NCBI GenBank assembly: GCA_963978545.1
Contig: OZ021725.1
Coordinates: forward strand, 87,528,305 to 87,592,304
Source: Linyphia triangularis
Lineage: Eukaryota; Arthropoda; Arachnida; Araneae; Linyphiidae
DNA length: 64,000 nucleotides
Direction of reading: 5' to 3'
Positions within the stretch are counted from its first letter, which is position 1. Each line of letters begins with the position of its first letter. The notes below the pieces were generated by a model, which had not been told where the DNA came from, searched no databases, and saw nothing but the letters and a program-made list of their open reading frames with translations. Positions 33,969 to 46,267 of this stretch are shown one piece after another. The position numbers were made by a program, and so were the translations under genes.

Positions 33969-34296
33969 CATCGATATAGATAAACAACTGGATAGACTGC
34001 TCCATTGTCAATGAAAAGAGAAAAACGCGCAGTGGATTGCGAAGCTGGTGGGAAGATTAACCAATCACAGTTCACTTTAATAGTTGGATGGGAATGTGAA
34101 AAACCTTGTAAAGTTTTAGAGTATATATTTTTTTGCACCTTATTACTAATTAAGGTCTACTATTGACATTTCTGCTGACCAAAATTTTATTTTCAATCCT
34201 CGGCAATCCGGATTTTTTATCCCACCAACGGCATCTGGCAACGGCTTCATTTTCCCAGCGTTAAGCAGTCTATCCAGTTGTTTATCTATATCGATG
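33969..34296. mobile_element. TIR element with near-perfect 8-bp TSD
   Basis: CATCGATATAGATAAACAAC followed by TGGATAGACTGCT at the left end is the exact inverse of AGCAGTCTATCCAGTTG followed by TTTATCTATATCGATG at the right end, about 33 bp of terminal inverted repeat. GAAAGATG (33961-33968) and GCAAGATG (34297-34304) flank it, an 8-bp duplication with one mismatch. This fits hAT or P-type transposition; the CATCG terminus is not the usual CAGGG. The 328-base body does not encode a transposase. Confidence 0.85.
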
Positions 34297-34690
34297 GCAA
34301 GATGTCTGCTACAATAAGTTTATAATAATGAAATACATATCCTCAGATAATGGGGAAATAAGTAATGGTATGGAGCCTTATGATCTTTCAACGATGTCAA
34401 ATAACAAGTTATTCTTTTATAATAACATTATTTCCTAATAACATTATAACAGAGATGAGATTGGGAAAAAAAGTAAAAATACTGTAATCATACGCGAGGA
34501 AAATGTTTGTACCATAATTTATACGAGAAAGATATTTCAAGAACAGGGGTCAGAGAGTAAAAAGATGGGAATCCAAATATTAGTCGAAAAAGCTCGTGGA
34601 AGATACAATACCGAAAAATTGGACATAAAATGCATGTGGAAGGGATGATTTACTAATTTTAAAACATACAATGAGATTTCTGACTCTATA

Positions 34691-35592
34691 CAGTCAAACT
34701 CCGTTAAGGGGACTGTTAAGGCAAAAATTTCAAAATGTTCGACTTTTATATTTTAGTGGAAATATATAGCCTGCAATTCTAGCTTTCAGTACATACCTTA
34801 CTTTTGCTGATCCGAGAAGAATTAAGAATATTATTTGAGCTTTTGTAAGCGAGCATATCAGAAATCGTCTGTATTTTAATTTCTTCAATTGCATTTTTCT
34901 CTTTATGTGTCTTTAAGATTTTTAGGATATTCGATTTGTTCCCTGCGATTCAAAAGTTGATGCATTTTTTTTTTAAATTTTGAGATATTGTTTACTATAC
35001 TATTTTAAACACAATTGTGTATGGATTTTGGAATCTGGTATTTTTTTTTATTGTTTTATAGCAATTTTCGTAATGCTTCTATTTAAAAAGTTTATATTTT
35101 TTGCCGTTGTACCAAAGTTTTACTTTTAAATAATTAACCAATGAGTCAAATTCAAAATCCATACACAATTATGTCAATATATATTCGATTAGCTTGTACA
35201 AAAGAACTGAGACAGATTGCAAAAAAAATTTGAATCGCAAGGAGCGCTTTTAAAATTACGGAAAAAACGCTAAATTTTCCAATAAAAATTTAATTTCTTG
35301 AAAAAAAATCAATATAAATTTTTGAAATTTCGGGTTATGTTTCATCTAATTGCTATTGAACTGCGCAAAATATTTCGTGAATTTTAGACAAAAATTGAAG
35401 AATTTTTATTTTTGACTTAACAGTCCCGTTAACGCGAAATCACTTAACATGAAATCAGATTTAACACGAAGTAAAAGCAATTCTCCGAACTTAAAATTTA
35501 ACGTCATTTATTTTTGCACGTTTAAAACGAAATTCGGTTAACGTGAACAATATCGGTGGCCCCATCGACTTCGCGTTAACGGGGTCTTACTG
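34691..35592. mobile_element. pogo/Tigger-like non-autonomous element with TA TSD
   Basis: The left end is CAGTCAAACTCCGTTAAGG and the right end is CGTTAACGGGGTCTTACTG, with TA on both sides (34689-34690 and 35593-35594). CAGT..ACCCCGTTAA-type termini and a TA target are characteristic of pogo/Tigger elements of the Tc1/mariner superfamily. Inside, GGGGACTGTTAAGGC is mirrored by TTAACAGTCCCGTTAACG, CTGCGATTCAAA by TTTGAATCGCAAGG, and TGTGTATGGATTTTGG by CAAAATCCATACACAATT, so most of the 900 bases can fold back. The right arm has about 165 extra bases (35430-35592). No transposase is present. Confidence 0.88.
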
Positions 35593-35594
35593 TA

Positions 35595-36895
35595 TAATAA
35601 TTAGAAATTTCAAACATTTGGAAAGAAATTAATAATGTGACACATATTGTTTTTAAAACTCTAGTTTTCTTCAAATTTTTCAGTTATTAAAAAAGATAAG
35701 GAAAATGCCATCCACACAAATTGCACGTAGAATTGACTAATTTAAAAGGGATATAAAAGTATAAAATCTGTTTATTTTGTTGCTTGTAATAGTGCACCAT
35801 TTTTATTTAACTTGGTATATTTTCATCAGCAAATGAGATCGGATCTACAACACTTGTACATTAATTAAGTACATTTCCAGTAAATTCAAATCTTTGTAAT
35901 TAAGGGTCTACTTTGGGATGCATGAAAAAAAAACGCTATTTTTATTAATTTCTATTAAGAATACTATTATGTTTATTGATATAAAACTTGTTGAACGTAA
36001 CAAAAATATTCGTAAATTACACACAAAAAAAAAATCTTGTTTTTAACCACTCTTTTAGTGTGAAAGTGCTAGGTAAACAGGAGTCCTCAAAAAGTAGGTA
36101 GGTATGTGCTGTTGAAAAAAAATCTGAACAACGGAAAAAAAAACGGAACAACGGAAAAAAATCTGAAGAAAAAAAAAAAAAAAAAAAAAAAAAATTACAA
36201 TAATTCTGGTAAGGGATATGACGATAAGTGTACAGAATATGTGGTTAAAATTTCATAAGGATCTGTTTAGTAGTTTCTCGAAATTTTTTATACAAGTGTA
36301 CACCTACTTAATTTTTGAAGAATCATGTTTAGGCATTTTCACACTAAAAAAGTGGTTAAAAAAAAAAAAAAAAATTTTTTTGGAAATTTACGAATTTTGT
36401 TGTTGAGCCTAACAAGTTTTATATCAATAAACATAACAGTTTTCTTAAAAAAAATAAAAATAATAATAATAATAAAAACAGCGTTTTTTATCATGCATCC
36501 AAAGTAGACAGAACCCTTAAGAAAACAATTAAAATGTGTCATTAAACAAGTTTTTTCCGATTATACACTTTATAAGAAAATAATTAAATGTTTTTACGTC
36601 AAAGTGCGATATCGTAGCACTTTGGGTTCAATCAACATTTGTTTTGGTAGTCTGCGTGCATGCGCAGAACCCTAAAACACTAAACTGGTCACGGGATTTC
36701 AATAACCAATAGTAGAAGATTCATAACCCCATTTGCAAACAATCACAGTAGAAGAGTATCCCGGTCTTCAAGAGCTTGTGAAGTAATTTGCGAGAAAAGG
36801 AGAGTAGAGAGGGAAAATCTTATATCCAGACTTGATAAAAAGTACTTTTCGCGGGAAAAACTGATTCAGATTGGGAAAAACACGGATCCTCGAAA
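35595..36895. other. AT-rich spacer with homopolymer runs
   Basis: A 23-base A run lies at about 36172-36194 after repeated CGGAAAAAAA phrases; another A run lies at 36358-36374. A small hairpin with AAAGTGC and GCACTTT arms lies at 36601-36623. The frames at 36218-36542 on both strands follow the low-complexity tracts. No gene is recognised. Confidence 0.45.
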
Positions 36896-36984
36896 CAGGA
36901 ACAAAAGGGCGAAAAAAGGGGAACATTTTACATAAAAAGCAAAAAAGCGGAAATCCACCAAAAGGCGGAAAAACCTCATCCCTG
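36830..36984. mobile_element. Right end of a hAT-like element (CATCCCTG)
   Basis: The sequence AGCGGAAATCCACCAAAAGG followed by CGGAAAAACCTCATCCCTG looks like a hAT right terminus (inverse CAGGGATGAGGTTTTTC), with repeated subterminal GCGGAAA / GCGAAAAA motifs. I did not find the matching CAGGGATGAGG left end, so the element is partial or its other end is mutated. Confidence 0.5.
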
Positions 36985-38162
36985 ACTATTAAAAATATTG
37001 CTTGAATATAAAATTGAATACAAAAATACTTCTCAATAGTTTATGTTAATTAACTTGCGTCTATTAATACCGTTTACATGTTTTTACTCCCTGCATATAA
37101 TGCGAGTTTGAGAAGGAAATGTAGAGTTTCAAAATTAATAGCGTAAAAAGTTTGGATTGGTAGAGGAAAAACTCCTTTTTCGATAAAAGAAATTAAAAAA
37201 TAAAATGATGCAATTCATATTGAACTACCACAACATCCTTTAATACCGTGTCCAGTATTCATTTAGTAATAACAATCCCATAAAATGCATGAGTAGATAA
37301 ACGACATATTTTTAATAGCGCATATTTTAAACCTCGTTATCGTTTTACGATATATATAAATACCACTACAACCTATCTTTATGCGACATTTTTAAAACAA
37401 GGGCAAAACGATTTCGATCGTTTGGCAACGTACAAACACACATACATCCTCGATACAATAAAAAAGAAATCACAATAATAAAAAAATAAGAGAAAGATAA
37501 CTCATTGTTCTACCAACATATCATTCCTAATTTATTTATTTATTTTTTTATTTTTGCATCTGTGACATATGCATCAGAGCGTTTTCCAAGCCTCATCTCA
37601 AAGACTTATTTGTTTCATAAAACATAAATGACAATGCCAATAACGACGTTCGTAAGTATCGTTTATGAATACAAAATACCTATTTCTTTGCGAGGTTTCT
37701 TACTGTCACTGCGATTGTTCATTCTGCTGTTTTGTCTTTTGATTTGTTAGGGTTTCCCTTCTAAAGGTCGTCCGGCTATAAATAATGTCATTCGCCTGAC
37801 AGTATATGCAAGAAATTCTGACGTTAACACTGGGTTCGGGATCGTCAGTTTGTTAATGCTGCTGAGTTATTATCGGCGAAGAACAATGTGTTTGGAAGAG
37901 TTGAGCACGATTTTTACCCAATCTTGTTTTGAATATCTCTCTTGCATAAATACCCGATTCAATGTTTTGACCCGAGATTGGTTTTTGATGAAATGTCGGG
38001 TTTGGAAATTATTATTTGTTGGGTTTTCTAATGACAGTGTTTGAGCATTTCAATTTGTAAGCGCTATTAGAGATGATATATGCGCTAGTGTTTACGACTG
38101 TATCCGGTTGGGGATTACAGTATCATTATGAACGTACGTTTTGATCTACACGTGGCTGTAAC
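36985..38162. other. No recognised gene
   Basis: Unique-looking sequence. GGCTATAAATAATG at about 37775 is a TATA-like motif in a slightly GC-richer patch (37740-38060), and a 64-codon frame follows at 37850-38044. There is not enough to call a promoter or an exon. Confidence 0.4.
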
Positions 38163-38574
38163 AGGAAATCCTATCATTCCATATACTCGTTATGATACCA
38201 TCTTCTAGTCCAGTGCATTTAGAAACTACTTTCTATAAAACTTTGAAATGTGGTGAGTTTGTACCAAAATGATCACTTAATGAAATGACATAAGTTAAAA
38301 CTCGAAAATAGCTCCTAATATATTTAATTTTATAAATGAAAACCTTACGTCAATGCATATGTAGTGGCTCCACCTGGTTTTGTCATTTGCTATTTTAATT
38401 TTCAATTATAATAAATAGACATTAAATGAAAACTATTTATGTCATTTCATTAAGTGAACTTTTTCGTACCTTCTCACCAAACGTCAAGGTTTTATGGAAA
38501 GTAGTTTCTAAATGCACTGGGCTAGAAGATTGTAACATAGCGAGTGTAGGAAATGAACCTTACTAATACTTCCT
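38163..38574. mobile_element. Long-TIR MITE, copy 2
   Basis: The left arm (CAGGAAATCCT...ATATACTCGTTATGATACC, TTCTAGTCCAGTGCATTTAG) and right arm (CTAAATGCACTGGGCTAGAA, GATTGTAACATAGCGAG, ACTTCCT) are inverted copies. The centre has TCACTTAATGAAATGACATA and its inverse TATGTCATTTCATTAAGTGA, so almost the whole element folds. It matches 25731-26138 with GTGGCTCCACCTGGTTTTG in the middle. Confidence 0.85.
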
Positions 38575-38699
38575 TTCGACATAATACCTACCGACATTTT
38601 ATACATACCTATTTCTAAAGATGGCGGTCAAATGACTGCTTTTCAAATAAACATTATTTATTCTTTTTTCAGTTGATTATAAATAATACAGAATTTAGC

Positions 38700-39538
<839 letters not shown>

Positions 39539-39540
39539 TA

Positions 39541-40335
39541 ATAATTAATTTAGCAAAATAATTATCATGTAATAATTAAAAAATATTTTTTTTTCGGGCT
39601 TCAGGATGAAAAATGAAAACCTGGAATTCAACAATTTTGATAAAAGTCTCAAAAACGGTCATTTGACCACTCTGGTAGGTATAGTGTTAAGGAAAAAGAA
39701 CACACAAGTTTCTCGACCTAGATTCGTTAGGATAGAAGCGATAGGTTATACGTTGATTGCAAGAGCTTGTACGTTAAAATTTTTTCCAGGATTTCCCTCC
39801 TGTTGATATGCAAGTGTGAAGCAATTTACCTTTAATGTTATCCTCTCAGAAATCAACTTCCTACAGCCTGACAGTAATAAGTTGGATTGTAACTGTCGCA
39901 AAAATATCGCTTCTACACCAAGTTTTATTGCGGTATATCAATCGCGGGTACCAAACAATACAAATTAGCATTTAACGACTAAATTTTTTTTTCTATTAAA
40001 ACTGACACATACAATAATTTTTTTTTTTTAAACTAAAATTTCTGTAAGTTTGACAACAAACTTTGTTAGAAAACAAAACATATCCCCAAACATCCAAATA
40101 CCTCTATTTGCACTTAAAATGCGAACTTCTCATAGAGATTCACATCATTTCTCCGCAGAACTTTGAAGCAGTTTGGATTTACAGTTTCTAAATGAAAAGA
40201 TTTAATTCTACTTATCTTACAGATATCTTCAAATAGTTATGTAAGTCTGGCTATTTGCAGTTCAGATTCAATGTAAATTTACTTTTAATCACTATTTCTG
40301 GCATTTACCGTTAAAATTTAGCGCGAGAATTTATT
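39541..40335. other. No recognised feature
   Basis: AT-rich DNA with short T and A runs near 39985-40030. A 66-codon frame at 39606-39806 has no recognisable motif. Confidence 0.45.
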
Positions 40336-40374
40336 TTAATGGACCTTTCATTTGGTATATTGCTCATTTCTATA

Positions 40375-40615
40375 GTATTTCCATATTTACCAGTTTTGTT
40401 TTGTGACAAATCCTTCCGAATCAAAATTGACATAACTGGAGAAGTATATGCAGCAGTCATCAAATTCACTCTCATCAATCAATTTTACAAACTGATGTAT
40501 GTGAAATTCTATACCTGTCTATTCAACATACTACCTGTCTCTTCTTTCTGTCTTTCACTATTCTGCAGTTATGCTACATCAAATTTAAAGGATCCTTTCT
40601 GAAAGACCCTATAAA
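40375..40615 (+). repeat. Interspersed repeat shared with 48740-48960
   Basis: Two regions of the window share ACCAGTTTT.TT..TGACAAAT, GCAGTCATCAAATT, CTCATCAATC.ATTTT and ACTGATG.AT.TGAAATTC in the same order, with about 75% identity by eye. The 48-kb copy is part of a fold-back structure. The 87-codon frame here (40339-40602) begins with a hydrophobic stretch but lies in this repeat and is not recognisable. Confidence 0.6.
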
Positions 40616-41110
40616 TAATCTCCATGCTTTTAAATAAACAACCAATACAATCTTCAATAAAGGTTGTGAATTTTTCACAGAGGCAATGATAGCGCAGCTT
40701 TTATTTGATGAAAACTATTATTTATTCGTTCTTCAAAGGCACACAACATTTCATCGAAGAACAGTGCAAATCTCTATCATGCTTCAACACAAGCTTCAAT
40801 AACAACAACTTCGAATTCAGCGATAATTCAGATCAGGCACACTCAAAGCGTTCAGCTCTCATCGAGTTCCGAAGTCAAACTGTCTCTCGATTTTAGCTTC
40901 GGTCCAATTTATACAGGCGCGTGAGAACATTCTCGAAATATCCAGCCAATTCGTCGAAAAAGAAACATTTCGAAATTTCTCGATTGCTTTAGGTGTTGCC
41001 ACCTTTTTCTAACCTGTATTATCGCTGTTAATAAATAAAATACGATAAAATAAATTACAATAGAATTTTTAAATAATACGTCACTACAACTATATGCAGA
41101 CAATTTGTGC
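40600..41110 (-). mobile_element. Possible LTR-like segment
   Basis: On the minus strand a TGTTGCACAAATTG start (41100 region) is followed by CTGTATAAATTGG as a TATA-like box near 40905-40918 and by AATAAATAAT and AATAAAAGC polyadenylation-like signals near 40690-40730. This order resembles U3-R-U5 of a retrotransposon LTR, but I found no matching CA end, primer-binding site or target duplication. Treat it as weak. Confidence 0.3.
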
Positions 41111-41111
41111 A

Positions 41112-42198
41112 ACAATAGTCAAAAGAATTATTCTTAAGCGTTTCGAAATCGGAAAAAACCCCACTCTGCAAGCAAATAAATTTCAAAACACTACAAACAC
41201 ACACACACACACACAAAAACTATAATTAGCATTTTTTTTCTTTCAAAACACACTCCACGACAAAAACAAACCTCACACATCCACCGCCAAACGACTGCCT
41301 CTTTTCTCCCTAACCATAACCCTTCTTCCCTGACAATACGAACGTGATAGAGATTAAGAGAAAAGAATAATAATAATAAAAAAAAAAAAAATGGCGGGAA
41401 AAAGAAGATTACTAGACTCAAAGAGAGAAAGTTGTGGCTAAAAGTCCGGAAACAACAGGTATATTGACACAGAGAAGAACACACTTCGAATATTATCATT
41501 CTATTCTAGTGGTGTAGAGAGAAAAGGGTAGGGCAGTCGGGAGAAGGGGGGGGGGGGGAGATCGAAGACGAAAGAAGAGGAGGTCAGAAACCCTTAAGCG
41601 ACCTTGGAAATCTTTTTTTTTTTTTTTTTTTTTTTTTTTATTCCAGTTGTGGCAACAGGTGTTGAACATGTCTCCCGGGGGGACTGATTCTTGATGAAAT
41701 GTTCCAAAGACGGGTCTACTTTTGAGATTTTGACGTTGTTTTTGTTGAGGTGGTTTTTCGTTTCTGCTTGTATGTTATTTGTGTCTGGAATCTTTCATGC
41801 AATTATTCTGTTATCCATCATATATTTTTGTGGTTTTGGGTTAGAAATTGTAAAGTAGAAGTGGAATTTTGATCCCAGTTATTTTTTGTTTAGAAGCCCT
41901 GTATTTTTCTTTTTTTTTATGTTGCGTAGGAAAAAATAATGCATCAGTCGACTGTAATTTTCATTGAGTTTAAATCACACATTTCAGAAAATATGCGAAG
42001 AATAAAATATCAAATGACAGTTGCTTTTTTCCGGGTGGTCCATTGGATATAAACTCACATTTTTTAAGGCATTGTTTAAAAGAAGATCAACATTTCCAGT
42101 CAATCTAAGAAAATTCTTCTATCAATCCTATATACTTATATTTGAAAAAGAAAAACCGCATCATTAATTTGATTACAAGGGTAGAGTTAGTTTTGAGA
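41112..42198. other. Spacer with CA, G and T runs
   Basis: Contains a CA run (about 41199-41214), an A run (41379-41391), a G13 run (41546-41558) and a T run of about 28 bases (41612-41639). Pyrimidine bias on one strand around 41260-41340 produces a Phe/Leu-rich minus frame. No gene was recognised. Confidence 0.5.
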
Positions 42199-42510
42199 TT
42201 GCAATGCCATGTACGCAATAAACTAACGGAAAAAATAATTTTGCTTTTGTACGAAACGTATTTTACGTAGAATATATTCTGGTATCTAATTAAATATTAT
42301 TATTAATGTTTTCTTAACATGTTGCTGCATTAGTTTTTATGCAATGCCATATACACAATATTCAAACAGGATTTTTTTTCCCTTTTGTATAAAATCTATT
42401 TTAAGAATAATAAATTCTGGTATGAGATTAAATATTGTTATTAATGTTTCCTTAATATGTTGCTTCTTTAGTTTTTTTATGCAATGCCATGCATGCAGTA
42501 TTGTAGAGGC
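42199..42510 (+). repeat. ~141-bp tandem repeat, two-plus copies
   Basis: Units begin GCAATGCCATGTACGCAATA (42202), GCAATGCCATATACACAATA (42341) and GCAATGCCATGCATGCAGTA (42481). Between them CTTTTGTA..AAA, ATTCTGGTAT..GATTAAATATT, ATTAATGTTT and TTAATATGTTGC are shared. The frames here cross unit borders and are not genes. Confidence 0.8.
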
Positions 42511-42765
42511 AGTTATATGCATTGCCAATTTTTATATTCATCAACACTGCACTGCTTCTGTTGTCAGTATGTGCTTGGTGTTTGTATAAAACTTTAAATA
42601 TTAAGAACATCTCTATCAGCACAATATGCGACAAACTACGCTTCAAAATTTATTACAAATGAATGTGAATTTATGCATTCACAAGGAAAGGCAACAGGAA
42701 AGAGTTTCAACAATAATCGGCTCAATGGTATTTATTAGAATACCAATACTATTACAGAAACGTGT

Positions 42766-42945
42766 GTAAAAGCGACCTTTTAGTGACAGAGATAGCCCCC
42801 AAAACTTGATAGAATGCATTGTCATCGACATCGAATGGATCTGCCAAATTTCAACCCGATCAGATGACGGAAAGTGGGTTAAATAGGCTTCCGTAGATTT
42901 TCTCGGCAGCCACAAAACAAATAAATATTAATATAAAGGATTTAA
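42766..42945 (+). repeat. Repeat family D (ACTTGATAGAATGCATTG), copy 1
   Basis: Contains GTGTAAAAGCGACCTTTTAG, CCAAAACTTGATAGAATGCA, TTGTCATCGACATCGAATGG, TCTGCCAAATTTCA and AAAGTGGGTTAAATAGGC, ending in AATATAAAGGATTTAAAA. Other copies lie at 44515-44690, 44995-45180 and 46268-46650, all in this orientation. It is non-coding; I cannot assign a class. Confidence 0.75.
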
Positions 42946-42954
42946 AACATCATT

Positions 42955-43160
42955 TTTATTATTTTTATTATTTAATATTATTTTTTTATAATTTTTTTTT
43001 TTTTCAAATTTTTTTTTTTATTTTTTTTTTTTAATTAATAAAAAAAATTAATAATTAAATTATTTATTTTATAAAAATTATTTATTATTTTTATTTTTTA
43101 TTTTTTTAAATTAATAAAAAAAAAAATAATAATTAAATTATTTTTTTTATAAAAAATTGG
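42955..43160. repeat. AT low-complexity tract
   Basis: About 200 bases consist almost only of A and T: ATTTTTATTATTT, T runs and AATTAATAAAAAAA blocks, with two near-identical halves (43020-43080 and 43090-43150). It begins directly after family D copy 1. Confidence 0.85.
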
Positions 43161-44005
43161 AATGGATTTTTTTTAGCCACACGCACATAAGTCAGAAAAA
43201 ATCTCAGTAAATTTTCAGTTAACGGAAATCAGTTGTACGTAAATCAGACAAAATCTTCGTAATAGTATTAAGTTGGATTGAAACTGAAAGGAAAAGAACG
43301 AGTATAAAGAATCCTCTATCTTCAATTGAACTGTAAACAGTTTCATTTTAAAATAGATCCCACCGACATTATCTCTTCGCCCTGAGGGTGTTGGCAATAA
43401 AAATTTCACTGCATTTTTTTTTGTAAACGGGTCAGTACACACCAATGATGCGTGAGGTTACAGAAAAGAGGAATTCATTAAGATCTTTGTCTGGATAAGT
43501 TCTTTTCTTTTGTAAGTAACTGTTGGATCTAATGGATCCCTCCGTTAAACTGTAGATTAATATGTATCTCCTCTTTTCTATCTTTTGTTTCTGGATGTGT
43601 GATAATGACTTATTTAAAAATGTTCGTCACGTATATAAGCATATCATTGTAACGTGAATGTTAACGTTTTGAAAAAGAGTAGGAAAGCAGAAAGACTTAG
43701 AAAGATAGAGAAAGAGAGGAATATTGAGTTTTTATGAATATTGGCAGCCAGAATGAATGTGAATACCTGAGAGTTACAAGTGAACATTTTTTTTTTTATC
43801 TTTTTCTTTTCTGGTGTTGGGTAAAGTTATCCAATAATAATATATAGTCTAAGATGCGGATACAAGTTTTGTTACTTCAGAGAACCTTATCCTTAAATAT
43901 TTATAAAATTCCCAGAAATTCTATAACTTTGATACTAGTCTTGACTGATAAAATAAATTCAGACAGAAGCATTAAATAATGAGTCTTAATGGATTGAATT
44001 ACAAA

Positions 44006-44006
<1 letters not shown>
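43161..44006. other. No recognised feature
   Basis: Mixed AT-rich sequence. A 76-codon minus frame at 43215-43445 is unrecognised. A purine-rich patch (GAAAAAGAGTAGGAAAGCAG near 43670-43720) precedes the TA array. Confidence 0.45.

Positions 44007-44078
<72 letters not shown>
44007..44078. repeat. (TA)36 microsatellite
   Basis: Seventy-two uninterrupted bases of TA, able to extrude a cruciform. The minus-strand frame here contains an Ile-Tyr repeat for this reason only. Confidence 0.95.
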
Positions 44079-44079
<1 letters not shown>

Positions 44080-44514
44080 CCCTTAGCAACGAAGTTTTTA
44101 ATATAAGTCTTTTACATGCATTTCCAACTCTTATATACAATTGTAACTTATTTAAGTAATTTTTAGTGCTAGAAATGTGGGTAGACTCGGGGTGACGTGT
44201 CTCTAATGTTGAATTATTACTTCATTTAATATCTTACTTCCAAGTAAAAAAAAGCTATATCGTAGAGCATTTATTAAAATAACTATACATTTTTTTACTC
44301 TTGCTCAATGTTAGCGTTTGGAAGTATAAATTATTTCTTTACTAGTTAGTATTTTTACTATAAGATCCGAAATTATAAGATTTATCGTTGAGGGAGAGGG
44401 CGACGGGGTTTGCACTTGTCACCAACTATTGGACATCCCCCACCCCACTACCTACCGCTAATAATATTAACTCTTCTTAGCGTTTCACCACAGCGAAAAA
44501 ACATCGATTTCGTA

Positions 44515-44690
44515 CTAACTTTTGTTTGCCCCAAAACTTAATAGAATGCATTTTCTCTAACAAGTATATTTTGCCAAGCTGCTGCTCGATTTGATGACTG
44601 CAAGTGGATTTATTAGCCCTCCGAATACTTTACCCGCACCAATCAAAATCGAAGTTAATATATAGGATTTAAAAATATCAAACTAACAAG
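44515..44690 (+). repeat. Repeat family D, copy 2
   Basis: Carries CCCCAAAACTTAATAGAATG, TGCCAAGCTGCTGC, GATTTGATGACTGCAAGTGG and TTAATATATAGGATTTAAAA. It is more diverged than copy 1 but collinear with it. The SINE at 44725 sits 35 bases to its right. Confidence 0.65.
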
Positions 44691-44724
44691 GATTTTTTAT
44701 TATTATGTGCTATCAATCTGAATA

Positions 44725-44905
44725 GTTGGTTGGTTGTATTCAGATTATCTGGCGCCGTCAGCAACACGAGGGCTATAATGCGCCGAAACATTCGTCATTA
44801 GACAAGCCAACATACACTTACAAACACCCATGCCTAACACGGGACTCGAACCCGCAACTTCGCGGTCTAGAAGCTAGCACGCTAACCACTATACCGTTTG
44901 GTCGG
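44725..44905 (-). mobile_element. tRNA-derived SINE (family A), copy 5
   Basis: A complete 181-base reverse copy with a perfect 14-bp target duplication, TATCAATCTGAATA at 44711-44724 and 44906-44919. The minus-strand head reads CCGACCAAACGGTATAGTGG, with B box GGTTCGAGTCCCGTG. The body has GACGAATGTTTCGGCGC and CTGACGGCGCCAGATAATC. Confidence 0.96.
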
Positions 44906-44994
44906 TATCAATCTGAATAAGGGGAGGTTTGAGTCATTAAATATCGCCAAATCGCGCATAGTTCGGTATCTGTATTCGTCGTGTTGTAATATAA

Positions 44995-45121
44995 ACGCGT
45001 GTAAAAGCGTTCTTTTAGTGACAGCACCAAAACTTGATAGAATGCATTGCTACCGATAAAGAGTCTATCTTCGAGGTTTTAGTAAAATGGCTGACTGCAA
45101 GTGGGATAATTTGCCATCTAC

Positions 45122-45153
<32 letters not shown>

Positions 45154-45180
45154 ACGAACTTAATCTAAAAGATTTAAAAA
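44995..45180 (+). repeat. Repeat family D, copy 3, with A-run
   Basis: GTGTAAAAGCGTTCTTTTAG, ACCAAAACTTGATAGAATGC, GACTGCAAGTGGGATAATTT and finally AAAGATTTAAAA match the family. A run of about 31 A residues (45122-45152) interrupts it where other copies have an AAA-rich join. Confidence 0.7.
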
Positions 45181-46267
45181 CAAAACATACACTTTTATAT
45201 ATCAATATAGTTTTTCCATAATGTTTTTACACATTTTCTCTAGAATCATCTTAAAAGGAGAACATATACTCCTTCGTCGCTATACGTGATGAACTATATA
45301 AAATTATATTTAATTTATTAAATAAATTATTTTGGGATAAAATTGTGTCATGTAATGAGGTTCTGATCAATCCATTTGTGCTTTTTGGAGCAATAAGGAA
45401 GTGATTTGAGAAAATTGCAAGTTTTAATGGGACGCAGATTTGGCTTTAAGGGCTCATTAACTGAAAAGAAAAAGCATAAATCTGGTGATTAAGCATTCAT
45501 TTTAAAATGTTATGCATCATAAATTTTTACCTATAGTTCAAAAACAAAATTTAAAACTTAGAATTCATATAAGTCCTAGTAAAAATACATAATAAATCAT
45601 AATAGTGATTTGAACTATTTAATGAATTATATTCTTTTAAGTGTACATTGTACAATTTGTATTAGTTTAAACTCGAATTAAGATATTAAGAGACAAATAA
45701 AGATAAAAAGAAAGCGTAAAAAATGCAATTTTAATGAATTTATGTATTTGTAATGATTTTAACCGAGTGAATTGACTGGTAATACAATATATATAGGAAA
45801 ACGTACGATGTTTGCCATGAACAAATTGATACAGTTTAATTAAACTTTAAAATTTTTATATAGTGGGAACGAAATTCAATGAAAATACTCAGAATTTAAT
45901 TGAGCAGTTTGTTGCGCTTATTTTATTTTTAGAAATATATCTGATTCAGCAAATTTATTTGAATTTATCAACTGTAGGAGAGAAGAGAATTAGGTACTGC
46001 AACAGTACAGACAAGGTTATTCTCAAATTAATTTCATATTTGACATAAGAATGATAGAATCCAGCCAATTGAGTGGGACCGAAAGTAAAATTGTGTGTGT
46101 GTGGGTTCTTTTAAATCTTTCTTCATAAGAAATCTATGAAAATGTTATTTAATATTATTCTATGGATTTATGTGCAATTGCAACTTATTGAGAGGTCAGA
46201 TCTAGTTTTCTTAGTGCTTTTCCACTACGAAGAAAACATTTATTCTTTTCTATTTTCAAATTATTTT
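45181..46267. other. No recognised feature
   Basis: AT-rich spacer. Frames at 45863-46048 and 46136-46336 are unrecognised; the latter runs into family D sequence. Confidence 0.45.

Noticed and set aside
37740..38060. Core promoter with TATA box at 37775
   Set aside because: There is a TATA-like motif but no initiator at the expected distance and no coding exon that I can support.
43901..44140. Frame with Ile-Tyr repeats
   Set aside because: Produced by the (TA)36 microsatellite.
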